Assembly (NCBI RefSeq): GCF_028649395.1
Contig: NZ_JAQSUW010000016.1
Span: 62,001-126,000 of the forward strand
Source: Pseudomonas sp. Gutcm_11s
GTDB taxonomy: Bacteria > Pseudomonadota > Gammaproteobacteria > Pseudomonadales > Pseudomonadaceae
Direction of reading: 5' to 3'
DNA: 64,000 nt
Below, one piece after another: positions 15,234 to 24,445 of this stretch (position 1 is the stretch's first letter; every line of letters begins with the position of its first letter). A program made the position numbers and the translations under genes. The notes under the pieces are model-generated. The model was not told the origin of the DNA, did not search any database, and worked only from the letters and a program-made list of their open reading frames with translations.

Positions 15234-18200
15234 TTACCAGGTGTCGACGAAGGGCCGTTTCTTGCCCTCACGTACAGGCGGCAGCGGCGCTGCGTTGAGG
15301 CCGCGCAGCAGCCAGGCGCGGCTTTCGGCCGGATCAATCACTGCGTCTATTTCGAGATAACTGGCCATATTCAGGGCCTTGCCGTTGGCGTAGGCCTTGC
15401 CCACCAGCTTGTCGAACAGCGCCTGGCGCGCCTCGTCGCTCTCCTGCGCTGCCAGTTCCTTGGCAAAGCCCAGGCGCACCGCGCCCTCCAGGCCCATGGC
15501 GCCGAATTCGCCACTGGGCCAGGCGGCAGTGAACAGCGGCGAGTGGAAACTACCGGCGGCCATGGCCTGGGCGCCGAGGCCGTAGCCCTTGCGCAGCACC
15601 AGGGTGAAGAAGGGCACGGACAGGCTGGCCGCGGTGACGAACATGCGCGACACATGGCGCACCGTGCCCTGCTGCTCGGCCTGCGGGCCGACCATGAAGC
15701 CGGGGGTGTCGCACAGCGAGACGATGGGCAGGTCATGGGCCTCGCACAGCTGCATGAAGCGCGCGGCCTTGTCGCCGGCCAGCGCATCGATGGCGCCGCC
15801 CAGGTGAGCCGGGTTGTTGGCGATCAGGCCGTACGGCCTGCCTTCGATGCGAATGAAGGCGGTGACCAGGCCGGGGGCGAACTGGCGGCGCAGCTCCAGC
15901 ACGCTGTCCGCGTCGGCCAGGGTGGCGATGACCTGGCGGATGTCGTAGACGCGCAGGCGGTTCTCCGGGATCAGGTGGCGCAGCTCGCGCTGGTCGGCGC
16001 AATGCCAGTCGCTCTGGCGGCCCTGGAAGTACGACAGGTACTGCTTGGCCACCCGTACCGCTTCGGCCTCGTCCTCCACCAGCACGTCGATCACCCCGTT
16101 GGGCCCCTGCACGCTGGTGGGGCCGACTTCCTCGGGCTTGTAGCTGCCCAGGCCGCCACCCTCGATCATCGCCGGGCCGGCCATGCCGATGCTGGCGTTG
16201 CGGGTGGCGATGATCACGTCGCAGCAGCCGAGCAGCGCGGCGTTGCCGGCGAAGCAGCGGCCGGAGACCACGCCCACGGTCGGTACCAGGCCGGACAGCT
16301 TGGCCATGCCGACGAAGGTGTGGCAGTCCAGGCCGGCCACGCCGACGAAGTCGGTATCGCCCGGCCGCCCGCCACCGCCCTCGGCGAACAGCACCACGGG
16401 CAGGCGCCACTGTTCGGCCAGGGCCAGCATGCGGTCGGTCTTCTTGTGGTTCATCACGCCCTGGGTGCCGGCGAACACCGTGTAGTCGTAAGCGATGGCC
16501 ATGCAGCGTGCGGCCTGCTCGCCGAACTGCGCGGCGCCGACCGTGCCGATACCGGCCACCAGGCCGTCGGCCGGGCTCAGCTCCAGCAGTTCCTCGGCGG
16601 ATCTCCGGCGGCGCTGGGCGGCCAGGGCCATGGCGCCGTACTCGATGAAGCTACCCTCATCCAGCAAGTCCGCCAGATTTTCACGAACAGTGCGTTGTCC
16701 GGTCTTGCGCCGTTTGGCCACCGCCTCGGGACGGTGCGCGTCGGTCAGGCGCGCGTGGCGCTCCAGCACTTCGGCGAGGTCGGCGCGGATATGTTCGAGG
16801 TCTCGGCTCTCCTCGCTGTCGCCACCGGCCCCGGCCACCTCGGCCGGCTCGAGGAACAGCAGGGCCTGGCCCTCGGCCAGGGCGTCGCCGGGCGTGACGG
16901 CCAGGGCGCGGACGATGCCGCCGCACTCGGCGCGCACCTCGAATTCCATCTTCATCGCCTCCAGCACGGCGACCACCTGCCCGGCGGCCACGGCATCGCC
17001 CTCGGCCACCTGCTGGGCGACCAGCACGCCGCTGCTCGGCGCGCTCAGGGCAATGGTGCCGGGCGGGGCGTCGACGCCGCGCTGCGCTGCCTGCTCGGCC
17101 ACGCCGCTGCCGACGAAGTAGTGGTGCGGATGCGCCGCGCCGTGGGCGGCGAGCAGTTCGCCCAGGTGGCGTTCGACGAAGCGGGTGTCGACCTGATTGT
17201 TGGTCACTTCCTCGCGCTGCAGCAGGTTCTGCAGCAGGTGCAGGTTGCTCGCCACGCCTTCCAGGCGCACTTCGCACAGGGCGCGGTAGGCGCGGCGCAG
17301 GGTGCTCGGGTAGTCGGGCGCGGTAGCGATCAGCTTGGCCAGCAGCGAGTCGTAGGCCGGGCTCACCGGGTAGCCGGCGTAGCCATGGCCGTCGACGCGC
17401 ACGCCGGGGCCGGCGGGCGGCTGGTAGGCGCTCAGCACGCCGGCGGCCGGGCGCGCGCTGCCATCGGCCAGCAGGGTTTCCAGGTTCAGGCGCAGCTGCA
17501 CGGCGCTGCCCTTCGGCGCCGGCGGGGCGCTCAGGCCGAGCTCGGCCAGGCTGGCGCCGGCGCTCAGGCGCAGCTGGGTGTTCAGCAGGTCGACGCCGGT
17601 CACCTGCTCGGTGACGGTGTGCTCGACCTGTACCCGGGGGTTGGCCTCCATGAAGTAGAAGCGGCCGGGGTTGTCCAGGTCGAGGAGGAACTCGAAGGTG
17701 CCGATGCCGCGATAGCCGACCTCGCCGGCCAGGCGCAGGGCACAGGCGATGATCGCCTCGCGGCTGGCGGCGTCCAGGTCAGGGCTGGGGGCGATCTCCA
17801 CCAGTTTCTGGTTGCGCCGCTGCAGACTGCAATCGCGTTCCCACAGGTGGCTGACCCTGTGGCCGTCGCCGAGCACCTGTACCTCGATATGGCGGGCGCG
17901 CTGCACCAGCTTCTCGACGTACAGCGCGCCATTGCCGAAGGCCGCCTGCGCCTCGGACTGGCAGCGTGCGTAGGCCTCGGCCAGCTCGCCAGCCGTGCCG
18001 ACCGCGCGCATGCCGCGCCCGCCGCCGCCGGCCAGCGCCTTGAGCATCACCGAGCCCTGTTCGGCCTGGAATGCCTGCGTCTCGGCGAGGTCGACCGCGC
18101 GGTTGAGTCCCGGCACCAGCGGCACCGCGCAGCGCTCGGCCAGCGCCCTGGCGGCGGCCTTGTCGCCGAACAGTTCGAGGGTATCCGGCGCCGGGCCGAC

Positions 18201-18506
18201 GAAGGTCAGGCCGGCGGCCTGGCAGCGGCGGGCGAACTCGGCGTTCTCGGCGAGGAAGCCGTAGCCGGGGTGCACTGCCGTGCAGCCCTGCTCGCAGGCG
18301 ATGGCGATCAGCTGATCCATGTCCAGGTAGGCCGGCACGCCTCGGCCCTTGAGCGGCACGGCGAGGTCGGCCTTGCGCGTGTGCAGGCAGGCCGCGTCGT
18401 CCTCGGCGTAGACGGCGACCGAGCGGATGCCGAGGTCGGCGCAGGCCTGGGCGATGCGGATGGCGATCTCGCCGCGGTTGGCGATCAGCAGGGAGGAAAA
18501 GGGCAT
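15234..18506 (-). CDS. Single-chain biotin-dependent acyl-CoA carboxylase (BC-BCCP-CT)
   Basis: A 1090-residue fusion of all three activities. Biotin carboxylase (1-450) has LLIANRGEIAIRI, HPGYGFLAENAEF, the ATP loop LAGGGGRGMRAV and EANPRVQVEHTVTE. The biotin carrier has LEAMKMEFEV with Lys519 as the biotin site. The carboxyltransferase (about 560-1090) includes MNHKKTDRMLALAEQWRLP, GGGGRPGDTD and CDTPGFMVGPQAEQQGT. It lacks the pyruvate-binding CT type, so 'pyruvate carboxylase' would be wrong. The layout matches single-chain acyl-CoA carboxylases such as mycobacterial LCC. Substrate (short-, long- or branched-chain acyl-CoA) cannot be told by eye. It is divergent from the PAP2 gene and followed by the epoxide-hydrolase-like gene. 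Confidence 0.9.
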   Translation of the reverse strand: MPFSSLLIANRGEIAIRIAQACADLGIRSVAVYAEDDAACLHTRKADLAVPLKGRGVPAYLDMDQLIAIACEQGCTAVHPGYGFLAENAEFARRCQAAGLTFVGPAPDTLELFGDKAAARALAERCAVPLVPGLNRAVDLAETQAFQAEQGSVMLKALAGGGGRGMRAVGTAGELAEAYARCQSEAQAAFGNGALYVEKLVQRARHIEVQVLGDGHRVSHLWERDCSLQRRNQKLVEIAPSPDLDAASREAIIACALRLAGEVGYRGIGTFEFLLDLDNPGRFYFMEANPRVQVEHTVTEQVTGVDLLNTQLRLSAGASLAELGLSAPPAPKGSAVQLRLNLETLLADGSARPAAGVLSAYQPPAGPGVRVDGHGYAGYPVSPAYDSLLAKLIATAPDYPSTLRRAYRALCEVRLEGVASNLHLLQNLLQREEVTNNQVDTRFVERHLGELLAAHGAAHPHHYFVGSGVAEQAAQRGVDAPPGTIALSAPSSGVLVAQQVAEGDAVAAGQVVAVLEAMKMEFEVRAECGGIVRALAVTPGDALAEGQALLFLEPAEVAGAGGDSEESRDLEHIRADLAEVLERHARLTDAHRPEAVAKRRKTGQRTVRENLADLLDEGSFIEYGAMALAAQRRRRSAEELLELSPADGLVAGIGTVGAAQFGEQAARCMAIAYDYTVFAGTQGVMNHKKTDRMLALAEQWRLPVVLFAEGGGGRPGDTDFVGVAGLDCHTFVGMAKLSGLVPTVGVVSGRCFAGNAALLGCCDVIIATRNASIGMAGPAMIEGGGLGSYKPEEVGPTSVQGPNGVIDVLVEDEAEAVRVAKQYLSYFQGRQSDWHCADQRELRHLIPENRLRVYDIRQVIATLADADSVLELRRQFAPGLVTAFIRIEGRPYGLIANNPAHLGGAIDALAGDKAARFMQLCEAHDLPIVSLCDTPGFMVGPQAEQQGTVRHVSRMFVTAASLSVPFFTLVLRKGYGLGAQAMAAGSFHSPLFTAAWPSGEFGAMGLEGAVRLGFAKELAAQESDEARQALFDKLVGKAYANGKALNMASYLEIDAVIDPAESRAWLLRGLNAAPLPPVREGKKRPFVDTW

Positions 18507-18695
18507 GGCCGGCGAGCTCCGCTCGGGTTCTGGGATGCGAGCATCTTAGGCAGCGGCTGGCGTTCGCTGCAGCCAACTGTGCCGCGACGAATACCCATCA
18601 CTCAGGGTGGTGAATCTATTTGTCCGAATCGGCCCTTGTCGGCGCCGGCGGTGGGCGCTATCTGTGGCGTTTCGCTTATCGCTGCAAGGATTGCC

Positions 18696-19598
18696 ATGAA
18701 CGAGTTGCTGCATAGCCTGGACTGGGTGCTGCCATTGCGCAGCGACGGGCTGACCCCGCTGATGCGCTTCTTCACCCTGCTTGGCTACGAGAAGTTCATC
18801 CTGTTCTTCCTGCCGCTGGGTTACTGGGCCTGGAACCGCGGGGTGTTCCTGCGCCTGCTGGTGCTGGTGGCGGTTACCGCGCTGCTCAACGCCTGGCTCA
18901 AGGACTTCTGGCAGGACCCGCGGCCGGACATCGCCCTGCGCATGGACCACGAGGTGGGCGACAGCTTCGGCCTGCCCAGCGGCCATGCGCAGATCGCCGT
19001 GGTCATCTGGTTCTGGCTGGCCTGGGAGCTGCGCCGAACCTGGGCCTGGCTGGTCAGCGGGGTGGTGGTGGCTGGGATCATCTTCAGCCGCCTCTATCTC
19101 GGCGCCCACGATGTCGAGGACGTGCTCGGCGGCTCGCTGCTGGGCATCGCCACGCTGCTGCTGTTCGAACGGGTGCGGCGCTGGGATGGCTGGCGCGAGA
19201 CCGGCGAGGCCTGGCTGCAGGGTTTGATCCTGCTGGTGTTCCTCGCTGCCTGGCTGAGCTGGCCGGGGCGCCAGGCGCCGAGTTATGTGCCGCTGCTGGC
19301 GGGGATGATGTGCGGCGTGCTGGCCGGCTACCGGCGCCTGCGCTTCTCGGCCGAGGTGGCGCTGTGGAAACGCCTGGCGGCGGCGACGCTCGGGGCGGTC
19401 GCCTTCATCCTGCTGCAGAAACTGCTGAAACTGGCTGGGGCTGCGTGGCCCTGGGAGCCGCAGCTGTGGCAAGGCCTGCGTGGCCTGGCGATGGGGCTGT
19501 TCGTGGCCTGGCTGATGCCGTGGCTGCTGGTGCGCCTGGGGTTGCTGAAGGCGCTGCGGCGGGAAGATCCGGCTGCGCCGGTAGGCGCAGTCGCCTGA
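18696..19598 (+). CDS. PAP2-family membrane phosphatase
   Basis: A 300-residue inner-membrane protein with the three PAP2 (type 2 phosphatidic acid phosphatase) motifs: KDFWQDPRP (KX6RP), PSGHAQ (motif 2, with the catalytic His), and SRLYLGAHDVEDVLGG (SRX5HX3D). About eight hydrophobic helices follow one another. Such enzymes dephosphorylate lipid phosphates such as undecaprenyl diphosphate, phosphatidylglycerophosphate or phosphatidic acid, or release sphingoid phosphates. The start is ATG 18696 with AAGGA at 18686-18690. It converges on ispA, whose product chain leads to undecaprenyl diphosphate, but a functional link is only conjecture. Confidence 0.88.
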   Translation: MNELLHSLDWVLPLRSDGLTPLMRFFTLLGYEKFILFFLPLGYWAWNRGVFLRLLVLVAVTALLNAWLKDFWQDPRPDIALRMDHEVGDSFGLPSGHAQIAVVIWFWLAWELRRTWAWLVSGVVVAGIIFSRLYLGAHDVEDVLGGSLLGIATLLLFERVRRWDGWRETGEAWLQGLILLVFLAAWLSWPGRQAPSYVPLLAGMMCGVLAGYRRLRFSAEVALWKRLAAATLGAVAFILLQKLLKLAGAAWPWEPQLWQGLRGLAMGLFVAWLMPWLLVRLGLLKALRREDPAAPVGAVA

Positions 19599-19604
19599 GG
19601 CAGG

Positions 19605-19630
19605 CGAACGGCGCTTAGCTGCGCCGTTCG
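19605..19630. terminator. Perfect inverted repeat at the PAP2/ispA convergent junction
   Basis: CGAACGGCGC (19605-19614), loop TTAGCT, GCGCCGTTCG (19621-19630): a perfect 10-bp stem over the ispA stop codon. No T-run follows on either strand, so it may be a weak bidirectional terminator or an mRNA 3'-end stabiliser. Confidence 0.45.
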
Positions 19631-20502
19631 ACGATGTAGCGGGCCAGCTCGCGCAGCGGCTCGGCGCTCTCGCCGAAGCTGCGCAGGGCGTGCAGCGCCT
19701 GGTCGCGCAGCTCCAGGGCGTAGTCCTTGGCCTGTTCCAGGCCGAGCAGGGCAGGGTAGGTCGGCTTGTGGTTGGCCTCGTCCTTGCCCTGGGTCTTGCC
19801 CAGGGTGGCGGTGTCGCTCTCCACGTCGAGGATGTCGTCCTGCACCTGGAAGGCCAGGCCGATGGCGCGGGCATACTGCTGCAGCGAGCGCAGGCTGGCG
19901 TCATCGGCGTTGCCGCTGGCCAGGGCGCCGAGGTGCACGCTGGCCTCGATCAGCGCACCGGTCTTGTGCCGGTGCATGGTCTCCAGCGCCGCCTGGTCGA
20001 GGCGACGGCCGACCGACTCGAGGTCGATGGCCTGGCCGCCGACCATGCCGGCCGGGCCGGCGGCGCGGGCCAGGCCAAGGACCATGGCCAGACGCAGGTT
20101 GGCGTCCTCGGGATTGCGCCGGGCATCGGCCAGGGCGGCGAAGGCCAGGCTCTGCAGGCCGTCGCCAGCGAGGATGGCGCAGGCCTCGTCGTAGGCGATG
20201 TGGGTGGTCGGCTGGCCGCGACGCAGGTCGTCGTCGTCCATGGCCGGCAGGTCGTCATGCACCAGCGAGTAGGCGTGGATCAGCTCCACCGCACAGGCGG
20301 CGCCGTCTGCGCGGTCGAGGTTGCCGTCCAGCGCCTCGCAGGCGGCGTACACCAGCAGCGGGCGTACGCGCTTGCCACCGTTGACCACGCTGTAGCGCAT
20401 GGCCTGGTACAGGCGCGCCAGCTCGCTACGCGGGGCGTCGAAGAGTTCTTCCAGGGAGGCGTCGACACGCGCCTGGCAGCGCTGCTGGTAGGCGCCGATC
20501 AT
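19615..20502 (-). CDS. ispA: (2E,6E)-Farnesyl diphosphate synthase
   Basis: A 295-residue prenyltransferase with both aspartate-rich motifs: [14 protein letters not shown] (first) and [12 protein letters not shown] (second), plus GGKRVRPLL and KTGALIEAS. It condenses dimethylallyl and geranyl diphosphate with isopentenyl diphosphate to farnesyl diphosphate, the precursor of undecaprenyl and octaprenyl chains. It overlaps xseB by 4 bases (ATGA). The usual downstream partner dxs is absent from this position. Confidence 0.96.
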   Translation of the reverse strand: MIGAYQQRCQARVDASLEELFDAPRSELARLYQAMRYSVVNGGKRVRPLLVYAACEALDGNLDRADGAACAVELIHAYSLVHDDLPAMDDDDLRRGQPTTHIAYDEACAILAGDGLQSLAFAALADARRNPEDANLRLAMVLGLARAAGPAGMVGGQAIDLESVGRRLDQAALETMHRHKTGALIEASVHLGALASGNADDASLRSLQQYARAIGLAFQVQDDILDVESDTATLGKTQGKDEANHKPTYPALLGLEQAKDYALELRDQALHALRSFGESAEPLRELARYIVERRS

Positions 20503-20741
20503 GCCTGCTGGTCCGCGTCGAAGGGCACTTCTTCCAGTTCACCGTCGCGCTCGAGCAGCTGCTGCACCTTCTGCTCGGCCTGGGCCAGGGCGGCCTGGCA
20601 GTCGCGGGTCAGGCGGATGCCCTGTTCGAAGGCGCCCAGCGAGTCTTCCAGCGACAGCTCGCCGCTCTCCAGGCGCTCGACCAGGCTTTGCAGCTCGGCG
20701 AGGGAGGTTTCGAAGTCGACGGCGGCTTTCTTGCGGGCCAT
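20499..20741 (-). CDS. xseB: Exodeoxyribonuclease VII small subunit
   Basis: An 80-residue protein with the XseB signature: [23 protein letters not shown], then [20 protein letters not shown]. It forms the small subunit that binds XseA for degradation of single-stranded DNA. Its length is typical (about 80), and its neighbour ispA, overlapping by 4 bases, is the usual one in gamma-proteobacteria. Confidence 0.95.
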   Translation of the reverse strand: MARKKAAVDFETSLAELQSLVERLESGELSLEDSLGAFEQGIRLTRDCQAALAQAEQKVQQLLERDGELEEVPFDADQQA

Positions 20742-20814
20742 GGGGCAGGTCTCGGCGGGAAAAAAGGAACGGGCGCGACACTAGCAGAGCGGCGCGCCAC
20801 GGGGCAAACGGGGG

Positions 20815-21522
20815 TCAGAAGCGCAGGACTTCGCCGTTGCTACGGGTCGGAGCCACCAGCGGGATGCGTGGTTGCTGCTCGGCCTTGGGCTTGGTCGGCT
20901 TGGCCGGGACGGCCGGTTTCGGCGCCTCGGCGATCGGCTGGTTGCGCAGCGGCTCGATGGCCTCGGCCAGGCGCTGGGCCAGCTGGCGCAGCAGGCGGCT
21001 CTGGGCCTGGACCTGATCGGCGGTGGTGCCGCTGTGGGCCTCTTCCAGGCGCAGCAGCTGGCTGTCACGCAGCTGGCCGCCCTTGTCGAGCAGGCGCCAC
21101 TGGGCTTCCAGCACCGCCGGGTGGGACGGGCCGGAGTCCAGGCGGATGATGTTCAGCAGCACCTGCACGTCGGGTTTGAAGTCGGCGGTGGTGGGCGCCA
21201 GCACGGTGCGCTGGCTATCCAGGCGCCAGGCCAGTTGGCGCAGCAGCAGCTGGTCGATGTCGGCGGCCAGGCTGCCGGCCCAGCGGGCGTCGTCGGCGGC
21301 CAGCAGGGTGCCGTCGTTCTGGCGTTGCAGCAGGGTTTCGCGTTGCAGGTAGTCGGCCACCGAGACGGGGCCGAGCAGCACGGCCAGGCCCTGGGTCTGC
21401 TTGGGAATCTGGGCGTTGCCGTTGTCCAGCTGATACAGCGGTACCGGCTGATGCACCGTGCAACCGACCAGGCCGAGGAGGCCGGTCAGCAGCAATACGG
21501 AGGGGAGGCGCAGCAGTCTCAT
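20815..21522 (-). CDS. PqiC-like ABC-transport auxiliary lipoprotein
   Basis: A 235-residue outer-membrane lipoprotein. The lipobox LVGC (Cys21) follows a hydrophobic signal. The body matches the PqiC/ABC-type transport auxiliary family: VPLYQLDNG, LAVLLGPVSVADYLQRETLL, then a helix-rich C-terminus with a Pro/Lys tail. PqiC works with PqiAB MCE proteins in lipid transport across the envelope, but no pqiA, pqiB or mce gene is present here. Start ATG 21522 is chosen at the signal peptide rather than the GTG/ATG further upstream. It lies 123 bases after parC on the same strand. Confidence 0.75.
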   Translation of the reverse strand: MRLLRLPSVLLLTGLLGLVGCTVHQPVPLYQLDNGNAQIPKQTQGLAVLLGPVSVADYLQRETLLQRQNDGTLLAADDARWAGSLAADIDQLLLRQLAWRLDSQRTVLAPTTADFKPDVQVLLNIIRLDSGPSHPAVLEAQWRLLDKGGQLRDSQLLRLEEAHSGTTADQVQAQSRLLRQLAQRLAEAIEPLRNQPIAEAPKPAVPAKPTKPKAEQQPRIPLVAPTRSNGEVLRF

Positions 21523-21645
21523 CGTTTCACCTGAGGGCCGCGCTGGCGGCCGCAATCGTACGTCAAGGCCGCACATGATCCGCCAAAGCGGCCGCGGACT
21601 CCAGCCCGCGGCGCTCTACGGCATGCCTTTGCGCTGCGCTTGGGC

Positions 21646-23904
21646 TCAGGCCGGGGTTTCCACCAGCAGCGAATCGACCCGCTGGAAGCCGCGCGGCAGC
21701 TTGTTGCCACGCCGCCCGCGTTCGCCCTTGTAGTGCTCCAGGTCGTCCGGCTTGAGCGACAGGGTGCGCTTGCCGGCCTGCAGGACCAGGGTGGAGCCAT
21801 TGGGCAGCACGGCCAGGTCGGTGAGGTATTCCTCGCGGCTGGCCACGCGCTCACCGGGGATGCCGATGATCTTGTTGCCCTTGCCTTTGCCCAGTTGCGG
21901 CAGGTCGGCGACCTTGAACAGCAGCAGGCGACCTTCGGTGGTCACCGCCGCCAGCCAGTCTTCCTCGATGCTGGCTACCGGCTTGGGCGGCACCACCAGC
22001 GAGCCGTTGGGCAGGCTGAGCAGGGCCTTGCCGGCCTTGTTCTTGGCCTGCAGGTCCTCGCCCTTGACCACGAAGCCGTAGCCGGCATCCGAGGCGATCA
22101 CGTACAGGGCGCTGTCTTCCGGCAGCAGCACGCAATCGAAGGTGGCGCCCGGCGGCGGCTGTAGGCGGCCGGTGAGCGGCTCGCCCTGGCCGCGTGCCGA
22201 CGGCAGCGAGTGGGCGGCCAGCGAGTAGCTGCGCCCGGTGGAGTCGATGAACACGGCGTACTGGTTCGAGCGGCCCGGCGCGGCGGCCTTGAAGCCGTCG
22301 CCGGCCTTGTAGGACAGGCCGGTGGCGTCGATGTCGTGACCCTTGGCGCAACGTACCCAGCCTTTTTCCGAGAGCACCACGGTGACCGGTTCGGTCGGCA
22401 TCAGTTCGGTTTCGCTGAGAGCCTTGGCCTCGGCACGGGCGACGATCGGCGAGCGGCGGTCATCGCCGTACTTCTCGGCGTCGTCGAGGATTTCCTGGCG
22501 TACCAGTTTCTTCAGCTTGGCCTCGCTGCCGAGCAGGGCCAGCAGCTTGGCGCGCTCCTTGGCCAGTTCGTCCTGCTCGCCACGGATCTTCATTTCTTCC
22601 AGGCGGGCCAGCTGGCGCAGGCGGGTGTCGAGGATGTAGTCGGCCTGGATGTCGGTGAGGCCGAAGCGCTCCATCAGCACCGGCTTGGGCTGATCCTCGG
22701 TACGGATGATGTGGATCACTTCATCCAGGTTGAGGAAGGCGGTGAGCAAGCCTTCCAACAGGTGCAGGCGCTTCTCGACCTTGTCCAGGCGGAACTGCAG
22801 GCGGCGGCGCACGGTGCCGACGCGGTACACCAGCCACTCGGTGAGCAGGGTGCGCAGGTCTTTCACCTGCGGCTTGCCGTCCAGGCCGATGACGTTGGTG
22901 TTGACCCGGTAGCTGGACTCCAGGTCGGTGGTGGCGAACAGGTGGGTCATCAGCTCGTCGGCATCGACGCGGTTGGAGCGCGGGATGATGACGATGCGGC
23001 AGGGGTTCTCGTGGTCCGACTCGTCGCGCAGGTCGGCGACCATCGGCAGCTTCTTGGCCTGCATCTGTGCGGCGATCTGCTCCAGCACCTTGGCCCCGGA
23101 GACCTGGTGCGGCAAGGCGGTGACCACGATGTCGCCGTCTTCTGCGCGGTACACGGCGCGCATGCGCACCGAGCCGCGGCCGGTCTCGTAGATCTTCAGC
23201 AGGTCGGCCTTGGGCGTGATGACTTCCGCCTCGGTGGGGAAGTCCGGGCCGAGGATGTGTTCGCACAGCTGCTCGACGGTGGCGCTCGGCTCATCGAGCA
23301 GGCGCACGCAGGCGCTGGCCACTTCGCGCAGGTTGTGCGGCGGCACGTCGGTGGCCATGCCCACGGCGATGCCGGTGGTGCCGTTGAGCAGGATGTTCGG
23401 CAGGCGCGCCGGCAGGGTCGCCGGTTCGTCCAGCGTGCCGTCGAAGTTCGGCACCCAGTCGACGGTGCCCTGGCCCAGTTCGTTGAGCAGCACTTCCGAA
23501 TAGCGCGATAGACGCGCCTCGGTGTAACGCATGGCGGCGAAGGACTTGGGATCGTCCGGCGCACCCCAGTTGCCCTGGCCATCGACCAGGGTGTAGCGGT
23601 AGCTGAACGGCTGGGCCATCAGCACCATGGCTTCGTAGCAGGCGCTGTCGCCGTGCGGGTGGAACTTGCCGAGCACGTCACCGACGGTACGCGCCGACTT
23701 CTTGTGCTTGGAGTCGGCGTCCAGGCCCAGCTCGCTCATGGCGTAGACGATACGGCGCTGTACCGGCTTGAGGCCGTCGCCGATGTGCGGCAGGGCGCGG
23801 TCCATGATCACGTACATGGAGTAGTTGAGATAAGCCTGCTCGGTGAAGTCGGCAAGGGACCGACGTTCCACGCCTTCCAGGCTCAAGTCGAGGGTATCGC
23901 TCAT
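21646..23904 (-). CDS. parC: DNA topoisomerase IV subunit A
   Basis: A 752-residue type IIA topoisomerase subunit that cuts and religates DNA to separate daughter chromosomes, acting with ParE (25419-27317). The active-site tyrosine is Tyr127 in [10 protein letters not shown]. The quinolone-resistance region [12 protein letters not shown] carries Ser87 and Glu91, the wild-type residues, so no ParC-based fluoroquinolone resistance is visible. The C-terminal part forms the DNA-wrapping propeller. ParE is encoded upstream with two small genes between. Confidence 0.97.
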   Translation of the reverse strand: MSDTLDLSLEGVERRSLADFTEQAYLNYSMYVIMDRALPHIGDGLKPVQRRIVYAMSELGLDADSKHKKSARTVGDVLGKFHPHGDSACYEAMVLMAQPFSYRYTLVDGQGNWGAPDDPKSFAAMRYTEARLSRYSEVLLNELGQGTVDWVPNFDGTLDEPATLPARLPNILLNGTTGIAVGMATDVPPHNLREVASACVRLLDEPSATVEQLCEHILGPDFPTEAEVITPKADLLKIYETGRGSVRMRAVYRAEDGDIVVTALPHQVSGAKVLEQIAAQMQAKKLPMVADLRDESDHENPCRIVIIPRSNRVDADELMTHLFATTDLESSYRVNTNVIGLDGKPQVKDLRTLLTEWLVYRVGTVRRRLQFRLDKVEKRLHLLEGLLTAFLNLDEVIHIIRTEDQPKPVLMERFGLTDIQADYILDTRLRQLARLEEMKIRGEQDELAKERAKLLALLGSEAKLKKLVRQEILDDAEKYGDDRRSPIVARAEAKALSETELMPTEPVTVVLSEKGWVRCAKGHDIDATGLSYKAGDGFKAAAPGRSNQYAVFIDSTGRSYSLAAHSLPSARGQGEPLTGRLQPPPGATFDCVLLPEDSALYVIASDAGYGFVVKGEDLQAKNKAGKALLSLPNGSLVVPPKPVASIEEDWLAAVTTEGRLLLFKVADLPQLGKGKGNKIIGIPGERVASREEYLTDLAVLPNGSTLVLQAGKRTLSLKPDDLEHYKGERGRRGNKLPRGFQRVDSLLVETPA

Positions 23905-23917
23905 GCGTGCCTCATGG

Positions 23918-24445
23918 TCATTTCAAAGATGTTGATTGGCGCAGCACCAGGGTGCCGCCCTTCTGGGTGAATTCGAGTTGCTTGAGGGCGCTCATGCCGA
24001 GCAGCACCTCGCGGCCTTCCATGCCGGGGGTGATCAGGGCCGCCACGTCGTGCAGGCGGATGTCGCCCAGCTGCAGCAGGCCCAAGCGGGTGCGCGCGCC
24101 GGTGACGGTGCCATTGGCTGTGCGGATCTGCACTGGCGCGCCGGGCTCCAGGCCCAGCTCCTTGGCCAGGGGCTGTGGAATGGCCACGGCGCTGGCGCCG
24201 GTGTCGAGCAGGAAGGTCACGGTGTGGCCGTCGATCTGCCCGTCCAGCACATAGTGGCCGCCACGGCTGCTGGCCAGGCTCACCTCGATGTAGTCGGCGC
24301 CGTGCACCGATTGCGGCTGGCGATTGGGGTTGTCGCGTTGCTCTTCCCAGCTGCCGAACCAGTGCGTGGCCAGGGCAAGGGCGGCGACCCAGGCCAGAAT
24401 CAGCATCACGCGGGCGGCGCGCTGGCCGGCGGGACGTTCACTCAT
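23918..24445 (-). CDS. Retropepsin-like aspartic protease, membrane-anchored (TIGR02281 type)
   Basis: A 175-residue protein with one N-terminal membrane anchor ([19 protein letters not shown]) and a periplasmic retropepsin-like domain: [13 protein letters not shown] (catalytic Asp-Thr-Gly) and the distal motif [13 protein letters not shown]. As a half-site enzyme it should dimerise. It overlaps the preceding phytase-like gene by 4 bases and ends 13 bases before parC. It is the second TIGR02281-type protein in the window. Confidence 0.82.
   Translation of the reverse strand: MSERPAGQRAARVMLILAWVAALALATHWFGSWEEQRDNPNRQPQSVHGADYIEVSLASSRGGHYVLDGQIDGHTVTFLLDTGASAVAIPQPLAKELGLEPGAPVQIRTANGTVTGARTRLGLLQLGDIRLHDVAALITPGMEGREVLLGMSALKQLEFTQKGGTLVLRQSTSLK

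Noticed and set aside
15234..18506. Pyruvate carboxylase
   Set aside because: The carboxyltransferase part has acyl-CoA carboxylase motifs, and the biotin carrier lies between the BC and CT domains rather than at the C-terminus.
15543..18695. Long in-frame extension upstream of the PAP2 gene
   Set aside because: It is the complement of the acyl-CoA carboxylase gene. PAP2 starts at 18696 with AAGGA in front.
21646..23904. Quinolone-resistance mutation in ParC
   Set aside because: Ser87 and Glu91 are the susceptible-type residues.
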